The notes beneath the pieces were generated by a model. It saw only the letters and a program-made list of their open reading frames with translations. It made no database searches and was not told where the DNA came from. The position numbers and the translations under genes are program-made. Below are positions 52,062-60,822 of a stretch of DNA of 64,000 nucleotides, one piece after another. This DNA is from Parvibaculum indicum (GTDB lineage: Bacteria; Pseudomonadota; Alphaproteobacteria; Parvibaculales; Parvibaculaceae): contig NZ_JAASQO010000010.1 in the NCBI RefSeq assembly GCF_011762095.1, forward strand, positions 79,501 to 143,500, given 5' to 3'. How positions within the stretch are numbered: position 1 is the stretch's first letter; each line of letters begins with the position of its first letter.

Positions 52062-53192
52062 TCAACCCATCTCATAGCCGAAACGCGCAGCGACCCTGGC
52101 CGTCCGCCCGGCAATGGCGCGAAGCTCGTCATCCGTGAAATCCGGACGGTAATAGCCGGGCGGCTGAAGCCTGTCCCGCGCCCGGGCGGCAAGGTCGAAA
52201 TCACCCTCAAGGCCCGCATGCGTGAGCATATCCCCCATCATCTCACCCGGCGCGGCGCACATGTCCTCGTAACGCACCACCATGGTCGCCTCCGACAGGG
52301 CATCGTTTCGGTCGAGCGTGGCCGCGAGATAGCCATAGACCTCGGCCCATTGCAGCGCCCAGCCCTCCGCCTCCCGGCCCCGGGCCCAGAGACCCTCGAT
52401 CTCCCGGGTGACGGTTGCGTTGCCATAGTTGAGCGGAACCCGGTCGAGGCCGAACTCGAAGTGGCCGACGCGCGCAAGATGCGCCCGCGCTTCGGGATGC
52501 GCCGTCTCGCCTTTCACGAAAAGGCGATGCTGCTTCATCAGCGATGCGACATGCCAGACCGGGTCGCGCACCGGCACGATGAAGCGTGCATCGGGGAATA
52601 TCTTCACGAGATATTCCAGCCGGGAGATGTTGTAATTCGCCTTGGCGAGGTAGCGCGAACCGCCCCGCAAATAGAGAAGCTTTCGCATATGGGCGCGCAG
52701 GAACGCCTCGAACTCCGGATTGTCGCTCTCCGCATCGATCCGTTCGTCCCATGTCTTCTTGTGAAGATGGGGAAAGAAGGACATCCAGATCGGCTCCTCG
52801 AAGGCTTCCGGACTTTCCGACGTCACATAGATCCCGTCGCCATGCGCCCGCTCTTCCGGCCGCTCATCCTTCCTGGCCATGTAGTCGACGAGCCTGTTCC
52901 ACAGGATCGGCGTGAAGACCGGCGGAAAATCGCGATAGCGCTGCGTGGCGACTTCGGGATGGGCCGCCAGCAATTCGAGGAGAACAGTGGAGCCCGAGCG
53001 CGCAAGGCCCGAAACCCAGATCGGCGAGACCAGCGGGATGTCTTCCATGCGGTCTTCGAAGAGTTTCGTCTCCATCCTCGCCAGCGACCGCATGAGCTTC
53101 GGCCTTTCGAACAGGTGACGTCCCACGCGATCCATCCATGGCGTGACGGCGAATCTGTCGACGATATCGGAGGAGGAAGATGTCCCGGTCAT
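52062..53192 (-). CDS. Sulfotransferase family protein
   Basis: 376 aa from ATG 53192. PIWVSGLARSGSTVLLELLA is the 5'-phosphosulfate binding loop for PAPS, and PDARFIVPVRDPVWHVASLM the 3'-phosphate binding segment. MVVRYEDMCAAPGEMMGDM is also typical. It transfers sulfate from PAPS to a hydroxyl or amino group of a carbohydrate or lipid. The ATG overlaps the stop of the upstream membrane gene (ATGA at 53189-53192). Last gene of a four-gene minus-strand operon. Confidence 0.9.
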   Translation of the reverse strand: MTGTSSSSDIVDRFAVTPWMDRVGRHLFERPKLMRSLARMETKLFEDRMEDIPLVSPIWVSGLARSGSTVLLELLAAHPEVATQRYRDFPPVFTPILWNRLVDYMARKDERPEERAHGDGIYVTSESPEAFEEPIWMSFFPHLHKKTWDERIDAESDNPEFEAFLRAHMRKLLYLRGGSRYLAKANYNISRLEYLVKIFPDARFIVPVRDPVWHVASLMKQHRLFVKGETAHPEARAHLARVGHFEFGLDRVPLNYGNATVTREIEGLWARGREAEGWALQWAEVYGYLAATLDRNDALSEATMVVRYEDMCAAPGEMMGDMLTHAGLEGDFDLAARARDRLQPPGYYRPDFTDDELRAIAGRTARVAARFGYEMG

Positions 53193-53923
53193 GCAATTCT
53201 CCCGGCCTTTTTGAAGATGAGGGAAAACGCGAAAAGCAGGACGAAGAATGAGAATTCCCAGCCGCGCATCCATGACGGGCCAACGGAAATGACGTTCTGC
53301 CTCGGCAGCGAGAGGTCGACCCGCGTTACCGGCGAGGCATCGGGGAGATAGCCCGCCGGATTGCCGAGCAGCCAGTTCCACCATTGCCATTTTTCGATGA
53401 CGGGCACGGGTGCGCGAACGGGCACGTCCAAGATCATCCGGCCCTGCGGCTCGCGCACGACGACATGGCGGTCGCTGCCGGTGTCGGCAACCGCTGCCGG
53501 GCGGACCATGGTCGCCTGGTAGGTGCCGGGCTCGACTGCGACTGCCGTCTGCGGCGGGCTTTCATGGAAGCGATAGCCATATTGGTTGGAGAGCCAGGCG
53601 ACAAGCACGAGCAGCGGCAGGGAGGCGACGAGTGCAGGCGGGAAAGCAAGCCACAACCGTCGCATGGCCTTGCCCAACGCATTGGCAATGAGAGGCCCGG
53701 CTTTATCCATATCGCCGTCGAAGGCGTTGAGTTTCATCCGCGCGTCGCGAGCCTGTGCCTCCACGCGTTCAAGTTCCTGCTGAGGAGAAAGAAGCTTGTA
53801 GAGCCACATGGAGACCGCCGCGCCGACGACCGCCCAGACGACGATACGGACGGAAGCGGGAATGTTCTGCATCAGCAAATCGACCGCCTGAAAAAACGGC
53901 GACGGCAAATCGAGAAGTCCCAC
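53189..53923 (-). CDS. Membrane protein with TM-coiled-coil-TM core, DUF106/EMC3-like layout
   Basis: 244 aa. TM1 (VRIVVWAVVGAAVSMWLYKL), then a long cytoplasmic helix LSPQQELERVEAQARDARMK, then TM2 (LAFPPALVASLPLLVLVAWL), a ~100-residue periplasmic part and a last helix FSFFVLLFAFSLIFKKAG. The first half has the build of DUF106/EMC3/TMCO1 (YidC-Oxa1 superfamily) proteins, though this is by layout only. The periplasmic stretch has VVREPQGRMILDVPVRAP. Coupled to the sulfotransferase; in an operon with an ASST-like protein, so an envelope or extracytoplasmic role is likely. Confidence 0.65.
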   Translation of the reverse strand: MGLLDLPSPFFQAVDLLMQNIPASVRIVVWAVVGAAVSMWLYKLLSPQQELERVEAQARDARMKLNAFDGDMDKAGPLIANALGKAMRRLWLAFPPALVASLPLLVLVAWLSNQYGYRFHESPPQTAVAVEPGTYQATMVRPAAVADTGSDRHVVVREPQGRMILDVPVRAPVPVIEKWQWWNWLLGNPAGYLPDASPVTRVDLSLPRQNVISVGPSWMRGWEFSFFVLLFAFSLIFKKAGRIA

Positions 53924-53950
53924 GGGGCTTACCTCCCTGCCATGCCGGCG

Positions 53951-54217
53951 CTAGTAGCCGGCCTGCGAGCGTATATCGGCCGCGCTGTCGGACGTGCCGC
54001 CATCGACGGCCGGCTGCGCTTTCCTGCGCTTGCGCAGAGCGCGACGCAGGGGCCAAACGACGATGAAGGCGAGCGCCGCGCCGACGGCCGCCAGCACCCC
54101 GAAAAGCGCGGAGAGCACGCTGAGGCCCGCGCCGGGGCCCACATAGGCCATGGCAGGCGCGGCCCAGGCGGCGGCGACTATCAGGGTGAAGACGAATATG
54201 GTTTTGCGATGAGTCAT
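53951..54217 (-). CDS. Small membrane protein of the arylsulfotransferase operon
   Basis: 88 aa. Signal or first TM helix IFVFTLIVAAAWAAPAMA, then YVGPGAGLSVLSALFGVLAA with a second TM and a basic end LRRALRKRRKAQP. The VGPGAGLS motif is found in short proteins next to arylsulfotransferase-like or alkaline-phosphatase-like genes in proteobacteria. Function unknown. Its ATG overlaps the stop of the ASST-like gene (54214-54217). Confidence 0.7.
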   Translation of the reverse strand: MTHRKTIFVFTLIVAAAWAAPAMAYVGPGAGLSVLSALFGVLAAVGAALAFIVVWPLRRALRKRRKAQPAVDGGTSDSAADIRSQAGY

Positions 54218-55599
54218 CTTGCGTCTCCTTTCGACGAGGAAGGTTCGAGAGTGGAGAGAAAGGCGGGGTCTATTTCATCTTGCGTGTAACGATGACCCCA
54301 GACGACGGCCGGTATCTTCTTCTTGTCCTTTCCGCCGCGTACCGGATTCACATATTCCCAGGCGATTTCCCCAGCCTGCGTCACCTCGATAAGGCGTCCG
54401 CCCTCGGCCTCGGTGATGAGCGTATTGCCGTTCTCCAGCCGATGGGCCGCCGCGCGCAATTCGCTGTAGAGCTTGTCGTCGGGGGTTCCCTGCCACGACC
54501 AGACTTCCTCCATGGTCATCGGATCGACCTCGACGACGCGCGACGCGTGTCGCATGCCGCGATAATTGCCGTTGTTGTCGAAAAGCAGGATATGGCCGTT
54601 GGCGAGGGGCTCGGCATCGTGCTGGCCGGCCCAGGCGCCGGTCGTGCCCCAAACGATCTTCTCCGCCGCCGGGTCGTAAACGACGATCAGTCGCAGATTG
54701 CGAAAATTGATGAGAAGGTCGCCTTCCTTCGCGAAGGGCATATGCGCCGCGGCCTCCCTGCCGATCTCCTTGACCGAATTGGTATGCAGGGGATCCTGGG
54801 TTTCGGCCTCGTTCAGCGAGAAGAGCTGCCATTTGAACCGCGACTGCTCCACCAGCTCGAGCAGGGAGACGCGGCCGATCACTTTGCCGTCGGACGAATG
54901 AGTGACGAGAAAGTCCTCGATGAAGGGCGGTTCGAGATTGCCCTGCCCTTCCAGTTTCTCGTGCCGCATGGCGTGCGTGAGCTGATAGACGATGCCGTTC
55001 GCGCCGACCTCGGCGTCGTGATGGGCCATCTCCTTCGTATAGGACCAGATGACGTTGGAATCCTTGTCGAACTTGACGAGACCGAGGCCCCAGGGCGTAT
55101 CGCCCGCCCCTTCATAGACCGCGAGAAGATCCCCGTTCGGATACATCCAGGTCTTGCGCATATAGACGCCCGAGCCGAGCGGCGGCTTTTTTGCCGGGTC
55201 ATCGGACCGACGCCAGACCGCGTCGACATCCGCCTTCCATTCATGAACGACATTGCCGTCCATATCGATGAGATAGGCGGCCGGCTCATATGTGGAGGAA
55301 TAGAGCGTGTAGCCCTTGAGCGCCTTGCCGGGCCTGTTGACGGTCACGCCTTCACCGACCGCTCGCGCTTCGGCCCACTGATCGGTGTTGTAGCGATCGG
55401 AGTATTGCGTTTCCTTCAGATAAAGCGCGACGGCCGCTTCATGCGCATCGGCAAGCAGGCGGTAGGGCCAGACCTTGGTGAAAACCACCGTGCTGCCCGC
55501 AATGAAGGCGATCAATGCGATGCAGAGCACGAAGATGACGAAGCCCGCCGATCCGCCGGCATCCGGTCCATTTTCCGGAATCTGATCCCGAGAGTTCAT
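54214..55599 (-). CDS. Arylsulfotransferase (ASST) family protein, membrane-anchored
   Basis: 461 aa from ATG 55599. One TM helix near the N-terminus (FVIFVLCIALIAFIAGSTVV), then a beta-propeller of repeated blades: YLIDMDGNVVHEWKADVDA, RKTWMYPNGDLLAVYEG, EMAHHDAEVGANGIVYQ, WAGQHDAEPLANGHIL and NGNTLITEAEGGRLIEV. The recurring HDAE histidines and ARYL-type blades fit the Arylsulfotran_2 group. Those act in the periplasm on phenolic sulfates, PAPS-independent. First gene of the four-gene coupled operon with the VGPGAG protein, the TM-coil protein and a PAPS sulfotransferase. Confidence 0.85.
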   Translation of the reverse strand: MNSRDQIPENGPDAGGSAGFVIFVLCIALIAFIAGSTVVFTKVWPYRLLADAHEAAVALYLKETQYSDRYNTDQWAEARAVGEGVTVNRPGKALKGYTLYSSTYEPAAYLIDMDGNVVHEWKADVDAVWRRSDDPAKKPPLGSGVYMRKTWMYPNGDLLAVYEGAGDTPWGLGLVKFDKDSNVIWSYTKEMAHHDAEVGANGIVYQLTHAMRHEKLEGQGNLEPPFIEDFLVTHSSDGKVIGRVSLLELVEQSRFKWQLFSLNEAETQDPLHTNSVKEIGREAAAHMPFAKEGDLLINFRNLRLIVVYDPAAEKIVWGTTGAWAGQHDAEPLANGHILLFDNNGNYRGMRHASRVVEVDPMTMEEVWSWQGTPDDKLYSELRAAAHRLENGNTLITEAEGGRLIEVTQAGEIAWEYVNPVRGGKDKKKIPAVVWGHRYTQDEIDPAFLSTLEPSSSKGDAR

Positions 55600-55786
55600 G
55601 CCGCCGCCGATCGCTCGTCGAGCAGTTGGTTTTTCAGGTATCGCTTGCGAAAGCCCAACGCAGCCCCATGGCGAAAAAGAGACATAAGCGGGGCAATAGA
55701 GAGGCTTTGCGCTGCAATCCTGCGCACAACCGGTGATTACGGAAAACATCAGTATACGAACGAAGAAGTGCGGCGATGTCGTCCGC

Positions 55787-56488
55787 CTATTCCTCGGGGT
55801 CGAAATCCTCGATCAGCGTGACATGGCCACGCAGGATTTCCGCCGCGCGGTCGGCATCGCGCGCCAGCACCGCGTCGAGGATTTCGCGATGAACGGTGCC
55901 CGCTTCGGCAAAGTCGACCGCGCTGCCCGCGACATGCTTTTTGTAGAAAAGCAGGCGATAACGACGCGCCTCTTCGTAAAGGCGCTGCTGCATGCGGGAC
56001 AGACGCGCCGAGCCCGCGCCCGCGATGATCGCGAAATGGAACCGGCGATGCGCTTCCTCGTAAGCGGCAAGCGCCTCGTCCGTCGCGCGCTCCTGCAACA
56101 GGGCGTGACGCCGCTCCAGCAGATGAAAGGCCGCGACGAGCGAGGCCTCCCATTCCTCGTCGCCCTTTTCGATGGCGGCGCGCACGCCCGCCTCCTCCAC
56201 CATCTGGCGGAGCATGACGATCTCGTTGAAATCCGCCCGGCTCATCGCGGCGACGCGGAAGCCGCGCTGCCCTTCCGTCTGGACCAACCCCTCGCCCAGC
56301 AGACGGGACAGCGCCTCGCGGACCGGGCTCATGCCCGCGCCATAGCGCTTTGTGAGGTCGGTCATGGCAAGCCGGCTGCCCGGCGCCAGCGCGCCGTTCA
56401 GAATGTCCGCGCGCAGCCGCGCCGCCACCCCGGCTGAAAGCGTGCGGTCGTCGGCGGATTCCAGAATTTCGAAATTTTGAATCGACAT
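55787..56488 (-). CDS. GntR-family (FadR subfamily, FCD) transcriptional regulator
   Basis: 233 aa. The winged helix is RLRADILNGALAPGSRLAM to MSPVREALSRLLGEGLV; the C-terminal FCD ligand domain contains LRQMVEEAGVRAAI and EEAHRRFHFAII with the Asp/His metal ligands and HREILDAVLARDADRA. It is divergently placed 79 bases from the FAH-hydrolase gene, the classic position for the regulator of that catabolic operon. Probably binds a carboxylic acid effector. Confidence 0.92.
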   Translation of the reverse strand: MSIQNFEILESADDRTLSAGVAARLRADILNGALAPGSRLAMTDLTKRYGAGMSPVREALSRLLGEGLVQTEGQRGFRVAAMSRADFNEIVMLRQMVEEAGVRAAIEKGDEEWEASLVAAFHLLERRHALLQERATDEALAAYEEAHRRFHFAIIAGAGSARLSRMQQRLYEEARRYRLLFYKKHVAGSAVDFAEAGTVHREILDAVLARDADRAAEILRGHVTLIEDFDPEE

Positions 56489-56567
56489 CGAAATTGAATC
56501 TACCTAGCGTTGGTCCCGCTGCCAACAAAAAGAAGCAGCCGAAAAAGCCATTCAGGGAGGATCGGCC

Positions 56568-57476
56568 ATGCGTTTCGTGACCTATGCCGGGGAGAAAGGG
56601 GCCCAGCGGCCCGGCCTTTTGCTGGAGGACGGGGCGACGGTCGCCGATCTCGGCCATCTCTACCCCTCCCTGCTGGCGCTGATCGACGCGGGGGAGGACG
56701 GCCTCGCCGCCGCGCGCAAGGAGGCGCAGGCGCCTGCGAAACCCCTGCCGCTCGCCGGCCTCAGGCTGCTGGCGCCGCTGCCCGAGCCGCGCCAGCTCCG
56801 CGACTGCATGGTCTATGAAAAGCACCTGAAACAGGCGAGCGAACAGGGCCAGAAGCTGACGGGCGCGGAAAACCCCAAAGCGAACATCCCGCCCGTCTGG
56901 TACGCGCAGCCGATCTACTACAAGGGCAACCGCTTTTCGGTGATCGGCACGGAGACCGATATCGAATGGCCGGCTTACGCCGAACTTCTGGACTTCGAGC
57001 TGGAGCTTGCGCTGGTGATCGGCCGCAAGGGCAAGGACATCGCGCCGGAAAAGGCCGGAGACCACATCTTCGGCTACATGATCTTCAACGACGTCAGCGC
57101 GCGCGACGCACAGATGGCCGAAATGCAGGGCCAGCTCGGCCCGGCCAAGGGCAAGGATTTCGACACGGGCAATGTGTTCGGCCCCTGGCTCGTCACCGCC
57201 GACGAGGTGGGCGATATCCGCGATCTGCATGTCCGCGCGGCGGTGAACGGCGAGACCGTGGCCGACACGACCGCGAGCGACATGCAGCATGAGGTGGGGA
57301 AGATCCTCGCCCATATGTCGGCGAGCGAAACGCTTTATCCCGGCGAGGTGATCGGGCTCGGCACCATCGGCGATTGCTGCCTGCTGGAGCATGGCCGCTT
57401 TCTCGCCCCCGGCGACACGATCGAATTCGAGGTGGAAAAGCTCGGCACGCTGCGCAACCGCCTCGTGAGACATTAG
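56568..57476 (+). CDS. Fumarylacetoacetate hydrolase family protein
   Basis: 302 aa. AELLDFELELALVIGRKGK gives the E-x-E metal site and MIFNDVSARDAQMAEMQG the Asp; KGKDFDTGNVFGPWLVTAD and LGTIGDCCLLEHGRFLAPGD are the FAH end motifs. It cleaves C-C bonds of 2-oxo or beta-diketone intermediates, or decarboxylates, as in aromatic catabolism. Start ATG 56568 follows AGGGAGGATCGGCC. First gene of a plus-strand run: the amidohydrolase begins ten bases after it. Confidence 0.9.
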   Translation: MRFVTYAGEKGAQRPGLLLEDGATVADLGHLYPSLLALIDAGEDGLAAARKEAQAPAKPLPLAGLRLLAPLPEPRQLRDCMVYEKHLKQASEQGQKLTGAENPKANIPPVWYAQPIYYKGNRFSVIGTETDIEWPAYAELLDFELELALVIGRKGKDIAPEKAGDHIFGYMIFNDVSARDAQMAEMQGQLGPAKGKDFDTGNVFGPWLVTADEVGDIRDLHVRAAVNGETVADTTASDMQHEVGKILAHMSASETLYPGEVIGLGTIGDCCLLEHGRFLAPGDTIEFEVEKLGTLRNRLVRH

Positions 57477-57486
57477 GGAGGGAACC

Positions 57487-58887
57487 ATGACGAAAACGCT
57501 CATCAAGGGCGGCCGCGTCCTGACCATGGCGGACGGGACGAAGGAGATCGCCGCCGACATTCTGGTCGAGAACGGCCGCATTGCCGACATCGCGCCGAAC
57601 CTTGCCGCCGACGGCGCGGAAGTAATCGACGCGAGCGGCGACATCGTCATGCCGGGCTTCGTAGACACGCATCGCCATGTCTGGCAGACGCAGCTTCGCA
57701 CCGTGGCGACGGACTGGAGCCTCTTCGACTATTTCGTGGAGATGCGGCTTTCCTATTCGACCTTCTACACGGCGGAGGACGCCTATCTCGGCAATTATGT
57801 CGGCGCGCTGGAAGCGGTCGATGCGGGCGTGACGACGATGGTCGATCACTGCCACATATTGAACACGCCCGAACACGCCGAAGAAGCCGTGCGTGGATTG
57901 CAGGAAAGCGGCCTGCGCTCGATCTTCTGCTACGGCACCTTCCCGAACGAGCCGCGTGTGAAGATGAGCGTGCCGGACGATCCCGGCTGGCGGCACAAGA
58001 CGGCGCGGGAGCTGCATGCGAAAGCCTTCTCCGGCAGCAAGGGGCTGACGCATTTCGGCTTTGCGCCGTCGGAAGCCGAAGCCATGCCCTTCGAGGAGCT
58101 GGTCGCGGAAATCAAGCTGGCGCGCGATCTCGGCGCGGCGGCGATTTCCTGCCACGCGGCCATGGGCGCCTATGCGATGGGGGCCGACATCGTGGAGAAG
58201 CTCCACAAGGAAGGGCTGCTCGGCCCCGATCTTCTCTTCGTGCATGGCGCGGCCTTTACCGACCGCGAACTCGACCTCATCGCGGAAGCGGGCGCGGGCA
58301 TTTCCTCCACGCCCGAAACCGAACTCCAGATGGGGATGGGTTTCCCCGTCGCGCATCGCGCCACGGCGCATGGCGTGAAGACGGGGCTCGGCGTCGATAT
58401 CGTGTCGAACTATGCAGGCGACATGTTCATGCCCATGCGGCTCGGCCTGCAATCGACGCGCGCCACGCGCAATGCGGAGTATGAGGCGCGGGGCCGCGCG
58501 CCCGCCGACATCACGCCCGACGCGGCAAGCGTCTTGCGCATGGCGACGCTGGGCGGCGCGGAAGCGATCCATATGGAAAAGGAGATCGGCTCGCTCGAAA
58601 AGGGAAAGAGCGCCGACATCGTCATCGTCTCCACCGAGGCGATGCATATGACGCCCGCCTTCGACGCGGTCGGCGCGCTGGTGCTGAATGCGCGGCCCAC
58701 CGACATCTCGACCGTGCTGGTGGCGGGCAACGTGGTGAAGCGCGACGGCAAACTCGTCCAGGCGGACTGGCCGTCGCTGCGCGGCAAATTCGTCGCCTCC
58801 GCCGAGCGCATCATGGCGGGCTTCGAGACGCTGGACATTCCGCCCATCGCGGAGGCCGCCCGGCCCATCATGCCGCATCTGGAATGA
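57487..58887 (+). CDS. Amidohydrolase (TRZ/ATZ, cytosine-deaminase-like)
   Basis: 466 aa. DIVMPGFVDTHRHVWQTQL contains the HxH metal site; MVDHCHILNTPEHAEEA, ISCHAAMGAYAMGAD and LLFVHGAAFTDRELD give further His, and LGVDIVSNYAGDMFMPM the Asp. This is the subtype III/TRZ-ATZ layout acting on N-heterocycles, aminopurines or related ring amides. In a run with an FAH hydrolase, MBL and GSTs; a heterocyclic or amide substrate is plausible. AGGGAGGGAACC precedes the ATG. Confidence 0.9.
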   Translation: MTKTLIKGGRVLTMADGTKEIAADILVENGRIADIAPNLAADGAEVIDASGDIVMPGFVDTHRHVWQTQLRTVATDWSLFDYFVEMRLSYSTFYTAEDAYLGNYVGALEAVDAGVTTMVDHCHILNTPEHAEEAVRGLQESGLRSIFCYGTFPNEPRVKMSVPDDPGWRHKTARELHAKAFSGSKGLTHFGFAPSEAEAMPFEELVAEIKLARDLGAAAISCHAAMGAYAMGADIVEKLHKEGLLGPDLLFVHGAAFTDRELDLIAEAGAGISSTPETELQMGMGFPVAHRATAHGVKTGLGVDIVSNYAGDMFMPMRLGLQSTRATRNAEYEARGRAPADITPDAASVLRMATLGGAEAIHMEKEIGSLEKGKSADIVIVSTEAMHMTPAFDAVGALVLNARPTDISTVLVAGNVVKRDGKLVQADWPSLRGKFVASAERIMAGFETLDIPPIAEAARPIMPHLE

Positions 58888-58952
58888 AGGCTTGAAGCGG
58901 ACCGAACGGAATCCGACACTTGAACAAACACTAATCGTCCAGGGAGGACGCG

Positions 58953-59927
58953 ATGGGACTGGGTCTGGCGAAATATCAATACACCAAGGGGCTCCACGAT
59001 ATCGGCAACGGCGCCTATGCCTGGTTGCAGCCGGATGGCGGCTGGGGCTGGTCCAATGCGGGGCTCATCACCGATAGCGGAGAGTCGCTGCTGGTCGATA
59101 CGCTGTTCGACGTGCCGCTGACGAAGGAAATGCTCGACGCCATGAAAAAGGCCGAGCCGAAAGCGGCGGAGACCATCGGCATCGTCGTCAACACGCATCA
59201 CAATGGCGACCATTGCAACGGCAATGAATGCTGCGCCAATGCCGAGATCATCGCGCACAAGCTCGCCGCCGAAGCCATGACGCGCGAACCGCCGCAGATG
59301 CTGGCGGGCTTTCTCGACATGGCGCCCGAGATGGGCGATCTCGGCACCTTCATCACCAAATGCTTCGGCCCCTTCGACTTCAAGGGCGTGACGCAGACCC
59401 TTCCGACGACCACTTTCGAGACGGAACTGACGCGCAAGGTCGGCGACAAGGAAGTCCGCATCATGCATGTCGGCCCCGCGCATACGCCGGGCGATGCCCT
59501 GGTGCATGTGCCCGCCGACCGCACCGTCTATACGGGCGACATCCTCTTCATCGAAGGCCACCCCATCATGTGGGAAGGCCCGGTGGGGAACTGGATCGAG
59601 GCCTGCGAGCGCATCATGGCGATGGATGTGGAAACGGTGGTGCCGGGCCACGGCCCCATCACCGACAAGAAGGGCGTGAAGGCGGTACAGGATTATCTAA
59701 CCTACGTGCGCGACGAGGCGCGCAAGCGCTACGATTCCGGGATGGATGCCTTCGAGGCCGCGCTCGACATCGACATGAGCGATTACGACAGCTGGGGCGA
59801 CGGCGAACGCATCGTGGTCAATGTCACGACGCTCTATAACGAGTTCAACGGCGTGCACGAGGAACTCGACGCCGCGAAACTTTTCGGCCAGATGGCGGAA
59901 ATCGCAAAACGCAGGGGCCGCCTCTAG
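58953..59927 (+). CDS. MBL-fold metallo-hydrolase
   Basis: 324 aa. IVVNTHHNGDHCNGNEC is the first metal loop; compared with H-x-H-x-D-H the second His is Asn, a variant known in one MBL branch. VGPAHTPGDALVHVPADRTV and VVPGHGPITDKKGVKAV supply the other ligands, and TVYTGDILFIEGHPIMWEG follows. Reaction unknown; relatives include thioesterase-like and quinoprotein-associated hydrolases. CCAGGGAGGACGCG before the ATG. Third gene of the plus-strand run. Confidence 0.88.
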   Translation: MGLGLAKYQYTKGLHDIGNGAYAWLQPDGGWGWSNAGLITDSGESLLVDTLFDVPLTKEMLDAMKKAEPKAAETIGIVVNTHHNGDHCNGNECCANAEIIAHKLAAEAMTREPPQMLAGFLDMAPEMGDLGTFITKCFGPFDFKGVTQTLPTTTFETELTRKVGDKEVRIMHVGPAHTPGDALVHVPADRTVYTGDILFIEGHPIMWEGPVGNWIEACERIMAMDVETVVPGHGPITDKKGVKAVQDYLTYVRDEARKRYDSGMDAFEAALDIDMSDYDSWGDGERIVVNVTTLYNEFNGVHEELDAAKLFGQMAEIAKRRGRL

Positions 59928-60030
59928 AAACCGGCTCCCTCACAAATCCGTGATCGCGCCCCGCATGGACGGGGCGCGCACGCATGCCCATGATCCCCGC
60001 ACCAAAACATTGGAGAACCGGGGACAGACC

Positions 60031-60813
60031 ATGCCGACACTCTATGAGCATCCGCTTTCGCCCTATGCCCAGAAGGTGAAGATCGCGCTCAGGGAAAAGA
60101 ACATTCCTTTCGAGGTAAAGACGCCTGACGGGATCGGCGCAGGCGGCGCGGGCGGCGAATTTACGCGAGCCAATCCGCGCGCCGAAGTGCCCGCCCTCAT
60201 CGACGAGGGCGAAGGCATTTTCGATTCCACCATCATCCTCGAATATATCGAGGACAAATGGCCGAGCCCGGCGCTGTTGCCCGCCGACCCGGCGGCGCGC
60301 GCCAAACAGCGCATGATCGAGGAAATTTGCGACACGCAATATGAAGCGATCAACTGGGGCATGGGCGAACTCCTCTGGTTCGGCCGGGGCGGCGAGGCGA
60401 AGGACACCATCCTCGCCCATGCGAAGGCGCAGACGGAAAAGCTGCAAGGCTGGCTGACGCGCCAGCTCGGCGATGCCGACTGGTTCGCGGGCAAGAACTT
60501 CGGCTGGGGCGACCTTTCCGCCGTGCCATACGTGGCGGCCTCCATCCGTTTCGGCTTTGCGCCGGAAAAGGGCTCGCCGCTGTCGAACTGGCTCGACCGC
60601 GCCATGCGGCGCGACAGCGTGGCGCCGACGCTTGCCGAAAGCGAAACCGGCGCGGGCGACATGGGCAATATCGCGGAGCTGCTGGAACAGGGCCTTTTCA
60701 AGCGCGAATATCGCGACCACCGGCTGGAATGGATGATGCGCTCCGGCGGCGTTCCCGTCGTGCTGGACGGGCTCGAAAAGGGCAATATCCGCTACAGCTA
60801 CGAAATCGAATAG
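60031..60813 (+). CDS. Glutathione S-transferase family protein (copy 1)
   Basis: 260 aa from ATG 60031 (GGGGACAGACC upstream). LYEHPLSPYAQKVKIALRE is the thioredoxin-like N-terminal domain, RAEVPALIDEGEGIFDSTI the Pro-Ser/Asp glutathione loop, then a helical domain with WFAGKNFGWGDLSAVPYV. Conjugates or isomerises electrophiles with glutathione. It lies within the catabolic run, just before another GST. Confidence 0.9.
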   Translation: MPTLYEHPLSPYAQKVKIALREKNIPFEVKTPDGIGAGGAGGEFTRANPRAEVPALIDEGEGIFDSTIILEYIEDKWPSPALLPADPAARAKQRMIEEICDTQYEAINWGMGELLWFGRGGEAKDTILAHAKAQTEKLQGWLTRQLGDADWFAGKNFGWGDLSAVPYVAASIRFGFAPEKGSPLSNWLDRAMRRDSVAPTLAESETGAGDMGNIAELLEQGLFKREYRDHRLEWMMRSGGVPVVLDGLEKGNIRYSYEIE

Positions 60814-60822
60814 GAGGCGACC

